NCBI GenBank assembly: GCA_008360975.2
Contig: CM039210.1
Location: 5,334,293 to 5,398,292 of the forward strand
Length of the DNA: 64,000 bases
Direction of reading: 5' to 3'
DNA from: Lichenostomus cassidix
Taxonomy: Eukaryota; Chordata; Aves; Passeriformes; Meliphagidae
Shown here: in pieces, positions 23,253-34,668 of the stretch
How positions within the stretch are numbered: the stretch's first letter is position 1
Layout: every line of letters begins with the position of its first letter
Notes under the pieces: model-generated
The model's input: only the letters and a program-made list of their open reading frames with translations
Databases searched by the model: none
Told to the model about the DNA's origin: nothing
Program-made: the position numbers and the translations under genes

Positions 23253-25150
23253 TGTGGTAGTTTTGCTTAGCCCAGAACATGAGCAAGGTATCTTTAACAT
23301 CTAAAAGAAATTTAAACCCTTCACAAGCTGTTGTAGTAAGCCTGAAGAAGTGTCTGAGGGGTGGGGAGTGGCACAAAGATGGCTCCTGTGTGTCCTGAGT
23401 GAAAGTTCTGGAAGTTTTTCACCAAGTCCAGCAGAGCCAATCTCTGATGGCTCTGAAAGTGATGGACATGCTGCCGGCCAAGTGTGAGCCAATTAGAGGT
23501 GCTAGTTACGCCTCTGTGAAAACATATTTAAGAAAAAATCAAAACAAGGTAGGCACGCACTTCTTTGTAGTTGGAGGAGGATGAGGTGGAGGTGAAAATA
23601 TGTGAAGGGAGAACAACATGGAGACACCAAGGTCAGTGAAGAAGGTTGGGGAGGAGGTGCTCCAGATGCCGGAGCTGAAAACCCTCTGCTAGCTGTTGTG
23701 AAGACCATGGAGGGAGCAGGAGGTCCCCCTGCAGCCCATGGAGTCCACAAGGATGCAGAAATCCACCCACAGCCCATGCCAGAGGAGCAGGTGGATGCCT
23801 GGAGAAAGCTGTGATCCAGTTGGAGTCTCATATAGAGTTAAAGCTACAAAGGCCTTGCAAGGGAGAGAAAGGCCTTGCTCCTGGGATGGAAGCAGCCTGG
23901 CCTCAGCTCGAGAGAGTCTGCACAGCACCTTGTGGACAAAAACTCATGTTGCAGCAGAATTCGGGCAGGATGTTGCTCGTGAGATTGGACCCATGCCAAA
24001 GAAGTTCCCAGAGGACTGTCTCTCGTGGGAGGGACCCCATGGCTAAGTAGAGGACCCCTCTCCCTGATAGACTGACCAGAGAAAAAACCTCTTACCCTGC
24101 CCCCTGCCTGTTGTTGTTGGTTTGGAAAGAGGGAAGGGGGGGTGAGCAGAGAGACTGCTTCTTAAGAGGGAGGGGGTGAGAGAAGAGAAACTGTCTAGAG
24201 AGAGAGATAAGTAGAGATAAAGAGTACTTGTAGTAGAAGAATTGTGGTGATTAATAGATTTATGGACCTTCTCCGTGGACTGAGAAAATACCCAACACCC
24301 TGCCCCCCTACCCGAGCTGTTGGTTAGAAGGAGGGAGGGGGGTGAATAAAAAATAAAAAATAAAAAATTAGTTCGTAAGTGGGAGGGTATTGTGATAATA
24401 GCTGCAAGTTCCCCACACCCCTTTCTTAATGACTGTACTTGTCACTTATTGTCTTGCCTTCCCCACCCCACGTGGTTCTGGCCACTCCCTCGGGTTTCCC
24501 CTATTGGTTCCTGTACTCCTAACTCTGCCCCTGTACCTCCCCTGTACCCAGAGGTCACTGGGCCTGTGTGCTGTCCCTGCCCCTCTCTGTTTCCCTATAA
24601 AACCCCTCACTCTCCGCCATCTTGCCGTCTATGCTCCACGTGTGTCTATGCGTGTGGCTGTCTATGCACCACATGTGTCTGTGCATGTGAGGCCTTCGCC
24701 CACGAGGCATCTCTGCCTCTGGGAGGTTGTTGGCCTCTGCTGCACCATGCGAATAAACATCTTCCATGGACACAATGCATAGACCCTCCTTGCCTCCTTT
24801 ATCATCGCCGGTTGTGGAAGCAGACGAACCAGAGCTAGCCTTATGGCTCCCCGGCTGGTGAGAGCGCAGTCTCCAGCCCTGGGACATAGGGTTTGCTGCA
24901 CTGAGGCGCTGAGCCAGGCTGGGTAGAGAAGCTCTAGGGTAAAGTCTGCTGTAACATCCCTTAAACCACAACAGGAGGGAGGTGAGTGAACAAAATAGTG
25001 TATGAAAAGTTTATTTTTGCCTCTCATTTATCATCCAACTCGGTTAGGTAATTAAATCACTTTGCAACTTTAAGTTTAGAGCCTGTCTATCCTTCTTCCG
25101 TGCGTCCCCTTGTCAATGTCCTATCTCAACTCATGAGATTGGTGTGTGTT
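23253..25150 (+). mobile_element. 1.3-kb LTR, copy A, interrupted by a K1 solo LTR
   Basis: Starts TGTGGTAGTTTTG and aligns along its length with 47901-49198. A TATTTAAG promoter-like element lies near 23524. The K1 solo LTR at 24388-24973 splits it. An (AATAAAA)n stretch lies at 24344-24368. The right end is uncertain (about 25130-25155) and no TSD was found. This copy keeps G at many sites where the other has A. Confidence 0.75.
24388..24973 (+). mobile_element. Solo LTR of ERVK-like family K1, TSD GGAGGG
   Basis: 586-bp LTR flanked by the perfect 6-bp duplication GGAGGG (24382-24387 and 24974-24979). It begins TATTGTGATAATAG and ends AAACCACAACA. TATAAAA is at 24596-24602 and AATAAA at 24752-24757. 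Same family as 7775-8342 and 52000-54886, in opposite orientation. It is younger than the host LTR it splits. Confidence 0.92.
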
Positions 25151-25196
25151 TAACAGTTTTTTCTTTCCCCTCTCCTGCATGTTTGTGGCAGGAGAG

Positions 25197-25672
25197 TGAT
25201 ACAAGGGAATCAGAAGTTAAGAGATAACTTGTCAGAAACTGCTCACCACACAATATATCTACTGACTTAGCATTCATTGTGTTTGCTGAACAAGGACTGT
25301 GATACTCTGGAACTTCCACGCTGGCAAAAAAACCAAATTTGTTGTTCTGGCCTTTGGATGGAGAGAAGGTCAGTGAAAAGGACCTTCTGCAAAGACCCCT
25401 CCATAAAACAGAACTACACAGGCACAAGGATATAAAAATGACTTTTGAACTCATTATAATACAAAGCGGGGATAGGTTATGCATATGTATAAGCGTATTG
25501 GGAAACTCTATGAATTTGTAACATGTAACCACATATATACTGGGCTATACAGGACTGACGGTGCATGTGTCTTTGGAGGGCTACCTCCCATGTGCCTGGC
25601 CCTGCAATAAACATACTGGCTTTACAACCTAAAATTATATAGGTTGTGAAGTTTTGTCTCTTTCTTAAATCA
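25197..25672 (+). mobile_element. ERV-B 5' LTR
   Basis: Starts TGATACAAGGGAATC and ends AAATCA. It aligns with the 3' LTR at 33911-34450 but lacks about 60 bp in the middle. ATATAT/TATA-like sequence lies near 25535 and AATAAA near 25607. The LTRs differ at many sites, so the insertion is old. A primer-binding candidate (TGGCGAACCAGCTGG) begins at 25675, tRNA unidentified. No TSD was found. Confidence 0.8.
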
Positions 25673-26487
25673 TTTGGCGAACCAGCTGGAGAACCTCTGT
25701 CCGGTGCAGGGCTGGCCGGGAACGGACTCTTTGGCGTGCCCCAGGGCACTTTTCCCTGGAAGATCTCCGCTTCTGGCTTGACCACTGCCTGGGCAGAGAA
25801 GTATCTACTGGCAGCACGAGAAACAGTATGTTTATCAATCAATAAGTCTACAAGGTGTACGCGTAGCCAGGGAGGGCTGGTAAGGCACTAGAGACGTCTA
25901 CGTGCACAGTGAGGGTCCCTGTTTAGGCTTGCAAGCAGCTGGCCACAGGCTAGCATGGAAAGGATTCTACAAGATCTGCCGAGGGGGATTGAAGCGAATC
26001 CGAGAGTTCTGCTGCATTCCAGGTTTGGAAGCCAAGATAGACCCGCCAATGACTGTATAAGAGGCAAGAGAATGGGTAGGCAGAATATTACCATGTGTCT
26101 GGGTGTGTGGAGCTCCTATAGCCAGTGTGTGTGCATGTGTGTGTGCTCGGCTTCTGACAACCGTATCCCAGAAGTAAGCGCAGACCGGGGGTGGAAGTGA
26201 CGCCCCGGATAACCCGGATCCCAGAAGTAAGGTATGAATGTTTAAAGTTTGTGTATTGCTTGAATAGTGTGCATAGAAGTTTATTGTGTAATTCGTCTTT
26301 GCTGTGACGGTGTGTTAAGTAATTGCATGCTGTGTATGATAGCTTAAGCTATAATGATTAAACTAAGGGAGAAGAAAAACAGAGGAATACTAACCGAGAG
26401 ACATCCCCTAACCAAGGAGTGGTATAATACATTATACAGGTGACCTAGAGTGGGTAATCTAACATTTAAATAAAGATTTTAAGCAGA
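25673..26487 (+). other. ERV-B leader, non-coding
   Basis: Untranslated leader between the 5' LTR and gag, starting with the candidate primer-binding site. No gene seen. Confidence 0.6.
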
Positions 26488-28118
26488 ATGGGAAGTGGCC
26501 AGAGTAAAGAAACATTAACAAAGAGCCTTCTTGGATGCATTTTAGCGCATTGGAAAGAAATAGCCAGGAGAGGGGGAACAGAAAATAGGAAGACCCTTAT
26601 TAAATATTGCAACCAGTGGTGGCCTTTATATAAATTAGATTGTGATGAAAAATGGCCAATTTTTGGAACTTTAGATTATAACACCCTGTTGCTGTTGAGC
26701 AGCTAGCAGAGTAATGAAAGCACCAGTTCTCAGTGGCAAGAAGGAATGACCTTTATTGTTTTGATTTCATCACATATATAGAGTTCTCAAAAGTGACCCA
26801 GATTGGTCAGTCAGAAGCCTTCCCCCAGGCCTGATTAGCCAGGCCTGCACTGTCCAAGTTCTGGGACACTGTTCCAATAACATCCAAACTTTATCTTTAT
26901 TTATAAAACACAAGAAGAATTCTCGTGGGAAAAACCTGTGCTAGCCACAACACCCTTTTACAACTAATGTTTTTGAGAAGAGAGGGAAAGTGGGATGAAG
27001 TTTCTTATGCAGACATGTTTTTCTCTCTCCGAAACCACCTCGAATGGCAGAGAGACTGTGGGCTTGTGCCACCTCAGGACCCCTTGGTATTGGCCCTTGA
27101 AAGGGAAAATAAAGCTACTAAAAATAGACTCGAATGATGCTGTTCAGCTTGCAGCATAAACCAAAGACGTACAAAACCAGACAAAGTTCATCATGCAGCA
27201 ACACAAGAACAAGAATTAACTGATTTTCTTAAGCCCCCTCCTAGGAAGAGAGAGGATGATGCAGACTCGGCGGATACGCCTTCCCCTCCAGGGAGCCCAG
27301 TCTCTGCTCGAACACGAGGGAAGCAGAGGTGCTGAAAGCACCTCTGCGAGAGGCCGTAGGCCCAGAGGGTGATACAATGCTGATCAAAGTACCTTTTTCT
27401 ACCATTGACATAGAAGCCTGGAAAAAGATTGCAAAAGATTACCGAGCAGATCCAACAGTCATAAGTAAACATTTACGTTTTATAATGAAACAACATAATC
27501 CTGACTGGAATGATATTCAATTGTTATTGGAAGCTGTAACAGAAACCGAAAAACAATTAATTTTGAAAAAGGCACTGGATTTGGCTGAGGACTATTACAA
27601 AACATGACAGGAGGATCACAAGGAATATTTGCCACTCCAGGACCCAAAATGGGATCCAAACAGAACAGCCGAAATGGCTAAACTACAGGCTTATCAGGAG
27701 TGGATAGTGAAAGCCATGGAAAAGGCAGTGAATTCAGGTGGAGATACAACAATTAACGTCTCTCTTTTTGGGCCAATCACAGGGGGACATTAGACGTAAA
27801 CTCCAGAAACTGCGTTCAACTGAGAGCAAGAATTTAGAGGTATTATTGGATGAGGCGTGGAGAGTGTACAGTAACCAAGAGGCAAAATATAAAGAGAGAG
27901 TCAAAAAGTTAGTGACATAAGTGGAAGAGAGTAGAGAAAGGAGTAATCAGAAAGGGAAGCAGAGGCAAGGAAAAACCAGACTGCACAAGGACCAGTGTGC
28001 AAACTGCAAGAAATTCGGACATTAGAAAGATAAATGCCCAGAGAAGAAAAATACACATCCCAATAAGAAACGGGATAACTCTGAGGAGAGAGAAATTGCA
28101 TATGTTAAGGAAGACTGA
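26488..28118 (+). pseudogene. ERV-B gag, broken and split by a solo LTR
   Basis: Class I-like gag. It starts MGSGQSKETLTKSLLG, a myristoylation-type matrix. A 263-bp solo LTR (26687-26949) splits the matrix frame, which resumes at 26956. A charged region (27180-27310) precedes the capsid, which begins near 27336 (PLREAVGPEG, as in gammaretrovirus-like capsids) and continues to 27607 and, after a TGA, to about 27920. The zinc knuckle CANCKKFGH is at 28000-28022, where the expected Trp codon is a TAG (28023-28025). I see further stops at 27135, 27605 and 27918. Several sit where Trp is plausible, which fits G-to-A change. Confidence 0.85.
26687..26949 (-). mobile_element. 263-bp solo LTR inside ERV-B gag, TSD ACACCC
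   Basis: Flanked by the perfect 6-bp duplication ACACCC (26681-26686 and 26950-26955). The complement begins TGTGGCTAGCACAGG. Same family and length as 11459-11721, opposite orientation. Removing it restores the gag frame across the junction. Confidence 0.93.
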
Positions 28119-31054
28119 AGAGGACCGGGGGATTCCACCCTAGCAGATCCCCTGGTTATAGTGAAGCTAGGGGAAAAAGAGAAAGAAGTAGAGTTTCTTG
28201 TAGATACGGGGGCAACTTATTCAGTCTTGAATAAAGCTTTGATGCCGATAGGGGAAAATTATGTCATGGTAAAAGGCGCCACAGGCCAACCTGAAAAAGC
28301 ATATTTCTGTAAGCCCCTGAAGTATAAACTTGGGAAACAACGGGGAATTCATAAGTTTTTATACATGCCCAACTCTCCAAAAGCACTCTTGGGTCGAGGC
28401 TTATTGGAACAATTGCAAGCAAGCATTATGTTTAAAAATGGAGAAATTACTCTGGAGGTAAATGATCACCAATATATAGAAATATTGAGTGCTGTAGTGT
28501 GCTTATGCTGTTCTAGAGACTTCTCCCTAGCAGAAACCTGTACCATCCCATGCTGTAATCTTATTGGTTTACCCCTTTCTTCTTCCTGGCTCCTCCCCTC
28601 TGGCTTCCCCTAGTTGGTTCTTCTGAGTAACCATGCCTCTGTTCCCTCTCCTGATAACCTGCTGAGAGAGCGGAACTTGGGATTCACCATCTTGGCTTTC
28701 CATGACCCCAAATCCTCCCCCGCCTCTCCGCCCTTCTCCACCCTCCTCTGACCCTCGACTGTGGACCTTAATAAATCCCTGGAAACTTCTGATGGTGATC
28801 ATGCATTTCTTCCATCGCCACGCCTCCACGGAGTCTCGTGTCCCCCGCAGCTCCACTGCCTGCTACAGCTACGTGTCTGCCTGGCGTGTTCTGGCCACAG
28901 GCGGCTCCCTCCACATTGTGGCGTGGGGTGGCCGTTTGTGAATTGTGATACCGCGCTGTTGCAATTAAGCTTGATATTGACAACCACAGATACCAAAGAA
29001 GAAATTAGTGAAGAAATAACAAATTTAAGTATTTCCTGGGGTTTGGGCCACTGGTGTTCCTGGGAGGGCTAAGTATGCACCTCCCATACAAATTAAACCC
29101 AAGGAGGGAAAACAGCCAGTTAGAGTTAAACAATATCCTTTAAAGAAAGAAGACACAGAAGGAATTAGCCCAGTAATAGAAAACTTTTTGCAGCTAGGAC
29201 TATTGAAAGAATGCCAGTCTGATTTTAACACCCCTATACTACCTGTTCGCAAACCTGACGGATCATACTGGGTTGTGCAGGACTTAAGGGCTATAAATAA
29301 GATAGCAGAGGACCTCTACCCTGTGGTGGCAAATCCATATACCTTATTAACTGAATTAACACTGGAATTAACCTGGTTTACTGTTCTAGATTTGAAAGAT
29401 GCCTTCTTTTGCCTCCCTCTCCATGAAGCCAGCCAGAGAATATTCGCCTTTGAATGGGAAAGCCCTAATAGTGGACGTAAAACTCAGCTCACCAGGACAG
29501 TGTTGTTTCAGGGATTCAAAATTAGTCCTACCATATTTGGAGGCCAATTTGCTAAGGACTTAGAATCCTGAGAAGCCCCACCATCAGAAGGAAAACTTTT
29601 GCAGTATGTGGATGACCTCTTAATAGCTACCAAGACTGAAGAGGCCTGTCTTGCCTGGACAGTAAGTCTGCTAAATTTCCTAGGACTACAGGGATATCGA
29701 GTTTCCAAGAAAAAGGCCCAAGTAATGAAAAAAAAGGTGGTTTATTTGGGCTATGAAATCAGCGCAGGACAGAGAACCTTGGGACGGGACCGCAAGGAGG
29801 CCATCTGTCAGATCCGAAAACCTCAAACTGTGAAAGAACTCAGAACATTCTTGGGAATGACAGGATGGTGTCGACTTTGGGTTTCTAGTTATGGTTTACT
29901 TGTGAAGCCCCTATATGCTCTCATAAACACAGAACAGAGAGATCTTCAGTGGACAAAAGAGGCCACACGAGCCTTTGGCCAGCTGAAGTATGCCCTCATG
30001 TCAGCTCCAGCTCTAGGACTTCCAGACGTGAGTAAACCATTCTTTTTGTTTTTCCATGAGAAACAGGGGATTGCCTTGGGAATCTTAGCGCAGGACCTGG
30101 GTCTGTATCGACGGGCAGTTGCTTATTTGTCTAAGCAGCTAGATGCAGCAGCCAAAGGATGGCCGGGGTGCCTCAGGGCTGTTGCGGCATTTGTGATGAA
30201 CATTCAGGAGGCACAGAAATTTACCTTGGGCCAGAAAATGACTGTGCTAGTGTCCCACACAGTGTCCACAGTGCTGGAAATGAAAGGTGGCCGCTGGCTT
30301 TCCCCACAGAGGTTTTTGAAATACCAAGCCATCATGGTGGAACAAGATGATGTAGAAATAGTAGTAACTAACATTGTCAACCCAGTTTCTTTTCTCAGTG
30401 GGAATGAAGAAGAGCCCATACACCCCGATTGTCTGGAGACCACTGAGGTCACATACTCCAGTCGTCCGGATCTGAGGGATACCCCTTTAGATGACGCAGA
30501 AACCTGGTTCACTGATGGGAGCAGCTACATCATCAGTGGGAAGCGACATGCTGGGTATGCACCTACCACCTGCAAAGAGGTAATAGAATCTGGACCTTTG
30601 CCAACAAACACCTCTGCACAGAAAGCTGAGATAATTGCTCTAACCCGTGCCCTGGAAATGGCAGAAGGAAAGAAAATAAACATCTATACAGACTCATGAT
30701 ATGCATTTGGGGTTGTACATGCACATAGAGCCTTTCAGAAAGAAAGGGGATTGTTAAACTCACAAGAGAAAAACATCAAACATGCACAAGAAATACTGCG
30801 GCTGTTGGAAGACGCCAACTACCTGAGAAGGCAGCAATCATGCACATCAAGGCACACCAAAAGGTGAGCTCTGAATTGGAGGAAGGAAACGAGCTGGTGG
30901 ACAGAGAGGCAAAAGAAGCAGCAAAAGGTGAGATAACAACGGAAGGAGCTTTGATTCCAGATGGGCAGGTCTCCCTAGAAGGTAAGCCAAAATATAATAA
31001 AAAGGATATGAAGTTAATTAAAAGTGAGAAAGGAACATATAACTGAGAGGGATG
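28119..31054 (+). pseudogene. ERV-B pro-pol (protease, RT, RNase H), broken, integrase missing
   Basis: Class I-like pro-pol. Protease (28161-28489) has LVDTGATYS and LLGRGLLEQL and is followed by a nested LTR (28490-28963). RT resumes at about 28975, shifts frame near 29030, and has VLDLKDAFF and YVDD (29605-29616). A TGA (29569-29571) replaces the Trp present at the equivalent place in ERV-D. RNase H has WFTDGSS (about 30508) and a TGA (30697-30699) within the TDS-YAF motif. The frame ends near 31046 after the basic HIKAHQK tail. No HHCC or DDE integrase sequence follows: after the nested LTR at 31060-31830 comes env-like sequence. The copy cannot encode active pol. Confidence 0.88.
28490..28963 (+). 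mobile_element. Solo LTR inside ERV-B protease, near-perfect 6-bp TSD
   Basis: 474-bp LTR starting TGCTGTAGTGTG and ending GCGCTGTTGCA. It lies between ATTGAG (28484-28489) and ATTAAG (28964-28969), a 6-bp TSD with one G/A mismatch. AATAAA at 28770-28775. I see no other copy of this family in the window. Confidence 0.8.
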
Positions 31055-31059
31055 GGCTA

Positions 31060-31830
31060 TGTCTTGCATGGGAGACAGGAGCTTTATGAGTTTCTGCAGT
31101 TTGCCAGGTTTTAAGATAGCTAGTTCTCCAAGACTCAGTCCCGTTCGCAAGATTCTTTGATATTTGGCCGATTAGTCTAAAAATACCATTTATTAGACAC
31201 AGAAAATAACAAACATACAAACATAGAACAGATTGACACACATAGACACTCAATGAATGCATAATTGCAACACTATAATAGCTAAAATGCAATTATGGGG
31301 TAAAAGCTTTCTTGAAATATAAAAATAGTTAAAAATTGCAAGTTAAGAAATGCTTGCTTGAACTATAATGCAAGTTAAGAAATACTTGCTCAAGTTATAA
31401 AATAGCTGAAATGCAAGTTAAGAAAGGTACCTATAAGTTAGCCGGAAGAATACAATTTAGGAAACCAATGATCTTACCAAATCCAATTTTGGAGCTGGAA
31501 TACATTATAATTCCTCCCTCAATCTCGCGAGAAGTAACCACAGGGCTGCGTCCAGACACCAGGGGAGAAGACTTTCCCTGACGCTCCAATGTCCATGAAG
31601 AAAAGCTTCTACCTTTTCTGAGATTCGTGAGCTTTTTATAGGAAAAAAGTGTGTATTTGTGGTCACTAAAAATTTTTCACATTCTCTCTACATTCCACAG
31701 GGGAGTGTCTTTTCAGACTTTCAGTCGCCAGCACCAGATAGCCCTTGATTAGGCTTTCAACCTAATCTGAGCCATCCATTTCCTGGGACCGATCAAGGAG
31801 AGAGAGAAGAGGGGGGAGCGTCCTGCCACA
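31060..31830 (-). mobile_element. Solo LTR of ERVL-like family L1 in ERV-B, TSD GGCTA
   Basis: 771-bp LTR in minus orientation with the perfect 5-bp duplication GGCTA (31055-31059 and 31831-31835). Complement ends CATGCAAGACA as in the other L1 copies. It sits between the RNase H tail and the env-like region. Confidence 0.92.
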
Positions 31831-31931
31831 GGCTATTATAGCAGAGGGAAGAATAGCTTTTAGGCAGTTTACGGGATCTATGGGGAAGTATTCTGATATA
31901 AAGGGTTTAAATCTGTTAACTGTAGTTATGC

Positions 31932-33785
31932 ATGAAAATCAAGTGTATTCAAGACAAAAATGGAAAAAAACAAACATTGTGGCAACTTGAGAGGACTATA
32001 AGAGAAGTAATTAAAATAAGTTGTCGAATAATTAATGAAACTACCCATGAAAAAGCAACCCAAATAAGTGTCTCAGCTACCCCTATTGAAAAGCATGTAG
32101 AAGTTTGTACCAGTTCAAAAGAATCAGACTGTTGGTACACCTTTACATTAGTACAAACTGTTGACGTGGTTTGTCTTTGGGACAAGGACACGAATGGGCT
32201 CTCGTTCAAATTTAAAATAAATGCTATAGCTGGACCTGTTACAACCTATGCCAGCACTCAAGCCCAAATCCAAACCACACCACCTAAACTTGAACCCAAA
32301 ATTTATGAAACTGGCCCATATGTAATAAGGAACACGGGTCAACAACAGTTGTTGTTTAACCCAGAGTGGTCTCTTAAACGTGTTAAACTGCTAATGCAGA
32401 TCAATGCTTCCAAAATTCAACCAACATGTTCTCCTTTCCTACAAACATCCTTCAAGGGCTGGACAACCTGGCTGCAAAAACAAGTGCCCTTCAGAAGTAG
32501 AGTACAGAGGGACTTGACTGGAGTATTGGGGACTGGATTAGGGGTTCTAAATGGAATTGACTCAGAGATATTAATGAATAAATTGGCCACTGTAACTGGT
32601 GATTTAGTAAAATTAAGACAGCCCCTACAGTCTTCTCTATTAGCATTAGGAAATGAGCAGTGGCAAGTTTCAAAAGTATTACCAAAATGAGAAGAAATTG
32701 AAGAGCAAGACCATGAATTAATAATAAATGCACTTGGTATAGCCCAAGACAATATATCCCAAGCCCTTAGTTGTATACAGGCCCAACTATGGATGCAGTC
32801 ACCAGTTGCCTTAATTATAAGAGAAGGAAGTGAAGGCACTTTCCCCATTGAAATTCGCAAGGTTATTTGGGACAATGCCACTGACCTAGAAAGGAAGTTT
32901 CAATCTTGGTGGACCCTAGTAAACTTCACCTATGACCCTACTGCTAATATGGCCACAGCCTTTGTGCTCACTATATGTAATGCCACCGTCCATGTTATCC
33001 ATCCCATTGTTGAGCTAGGTCTAAACCATGAGAGAACAGTGCTCTATCTCTCTGAACATAGGGTATGGGCCCGGATAGTAGAGAAGAAGTGGCAGACTGT
33101 GAATTTGGAATCCTGTATTACACGAGAACTACAGGGGTTTATCTGTGAAAGCAGTACAATTGATGCACAGGATACATGCCTTGATACGGAGCAAGGCATC
33201 TGCCACTTCGAAATCCATCCAAATGCTAATCAAAAAACTATGCTTGTGTATAATGGTCAAGGTTGTGTGTGCTTAAGGACTGTTTGTGCTTTTGTGAAGA
33301 TAGATAATGATAATATAACCATAAATGTTAAAAATCATTCTAATTTTTGTATCTGTAATTTTTTAAAAATCATTGAGTGTGACTTTTTGTATTTTGCACC
33401 AGTTGTATCTTACCAATTGAAAAAGTCTAATTACACTATGTACCACAAATTGTCACCCATACCTATTGGAATGAACCTTGCATTGGTAAGACAATTAGTA
33501 AAGCATCAAGACCTAATTGTAATTTTAAAAGAAGTTCAAGAAAATGGAAAGAAAACTTTAATTACTATTCATCATGACACAGAAAAAATAAGCAGGGTCT
33601 TGCAAAGAGCAAGACAAGATGCATGTCATTACCGGTGGGATGTGCTCTTTGGGTGGTCACCTACTGCAACTGGTATTCTAAATATGTTATGTCACCCTAT
33701 TATTGTTCTTTTAATAGTAGTTAGTATTAGCTTTATTTTTTCCTTTGTGTTATTTGTTTGGAATTGGAGAATGTTACAAGGATAG
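31932..33785 (+). pseudogene. ERV-B envelope-like gene, one in-frame stop
   Basis: Envelope-type glycoprotein of ERV-B, lying between pol and the 3' LTR. Two open stretches in one frame (to 32690 and from 32691 to 33785) are separated by a single TGA (32688-32690). Several N-glycosylation motifs are present and a hydrophobic membrane anchor lies near the C-terminus (VLLIVVSISFIFSFVLFVW, about 33705-33765). A basic segment (PFRSRVQRDLTG, about 32488) could be the subunit boundary, followed by a Gly-rich, fusion-peptide-like stretch. I do not find the CX6CC motif or the usual gammaretroviral immunosuppressive-domain pattern seen in ERV-C. The N-terminus is probably lost with the integrase. The family is not recognised. 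Confidence 0.65.
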
Positions 33786-33910
33786 CAATTTTGACTTCTC
33801 TGTCAAACACACATGGTAAGGCATTGAGAGACAGCTTTTGCAGAAATTTGATCGAAGAAGAATTTGTGTACTAGTAAAAGAATTTACTAATTTTATAGAA
33901 AAGGGGGGAC
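33786..33910 (+). other. ERV-B 3' untranslated end with polypurine tract
   Basis: The purine run AGAAAAGGGGGGAC ends directly at the TGATAC start of the 3' LTR, as a plus-strand primer should. Confidence 0.75.
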
Positions 33911-34450
33911 TGATACAAGGGAATCAGAAGTTAAGAGATAACTTGTTAGAAACTGCTCACCAAACAATATATATTGCTTGCTTAACATTCATTGTGTTTG
34001 CCAAACAAGAACTGTGACCCAGTTGATACTCATGGAACCTCCACGCTGGCAAAAAATCAAATTTGTTGTTTTGGCCTTTGGACAGAGACTCAGAACGCAT
34101 GTGTAAAACAGTAAGGTGAAAAGGTCAGTGAAGAGGACCTCCTGTCCTTTTTCAGAAAAGACCCCAGAGCCCCCCCCACCAAACAGAACTACGCAGGTGC
34201 AAGGATATGGAAATTACTTTTGAATTCATTATAATACGAAGCGGGGATAGGTCATGCATATATATAAGCAGATTGGGAAACTCTATGAATGTGTAACATG
34301 TAACCATATATATACCGAGCTATACGGGACTGACGGTGCGCATGTCTTTGGAGGGCTACCCCCCACGTGCCCGGCGCTGTAATAAACATACCAGCTTTAC
34401 AACTTAAAATTAGATAGGTTGTGAAGTCTTGCCTCTTTTTCCATAAATCA
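33911..34450 (+). mobile_element. ERV-B 3' LTR
   Basis: 540-bp LTR starting TGATACAAGGGAATC and ending AAATCA, aligned with 25197-25672. TATATATAAG near 34257 and AATAAA near 34381. The sequence to its right belongs to CR1-2 or its flank. Confidence 0.8.
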
Positions 34451-34668
34451 ATAGTGCCTGCCTTGCAGGGGGGAGTATCACACTCCTTGCCACTACAAGG
34501 GCCAGCCGGACAGGTGGGAGTGGGGGGAGGCTGCCCCCCTCCCCCACTGCCGCTGCTGCTGCCGTCAGCCCCCCCCACCCCGGGCCAATGCGGTGCTGGG
34601 GTTAGGGAATAGGTGGCCGCCGCCCCTGGCTCCCCTCCCCCCTGCCACGGTAGGGCTTGGGGTGAGAG

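Noticed and set aside
24392..24838. 148-codon ORF
   Set aside because: Inside the K1 solo LTR; covers its TATA box and poly(A) signal and has no domain.
25197..34450. TSD for ERV-B (AGAG against ATAG)
   Set aside because: One mismatch in four bases is not distinguishable from chance; no longer match exists.
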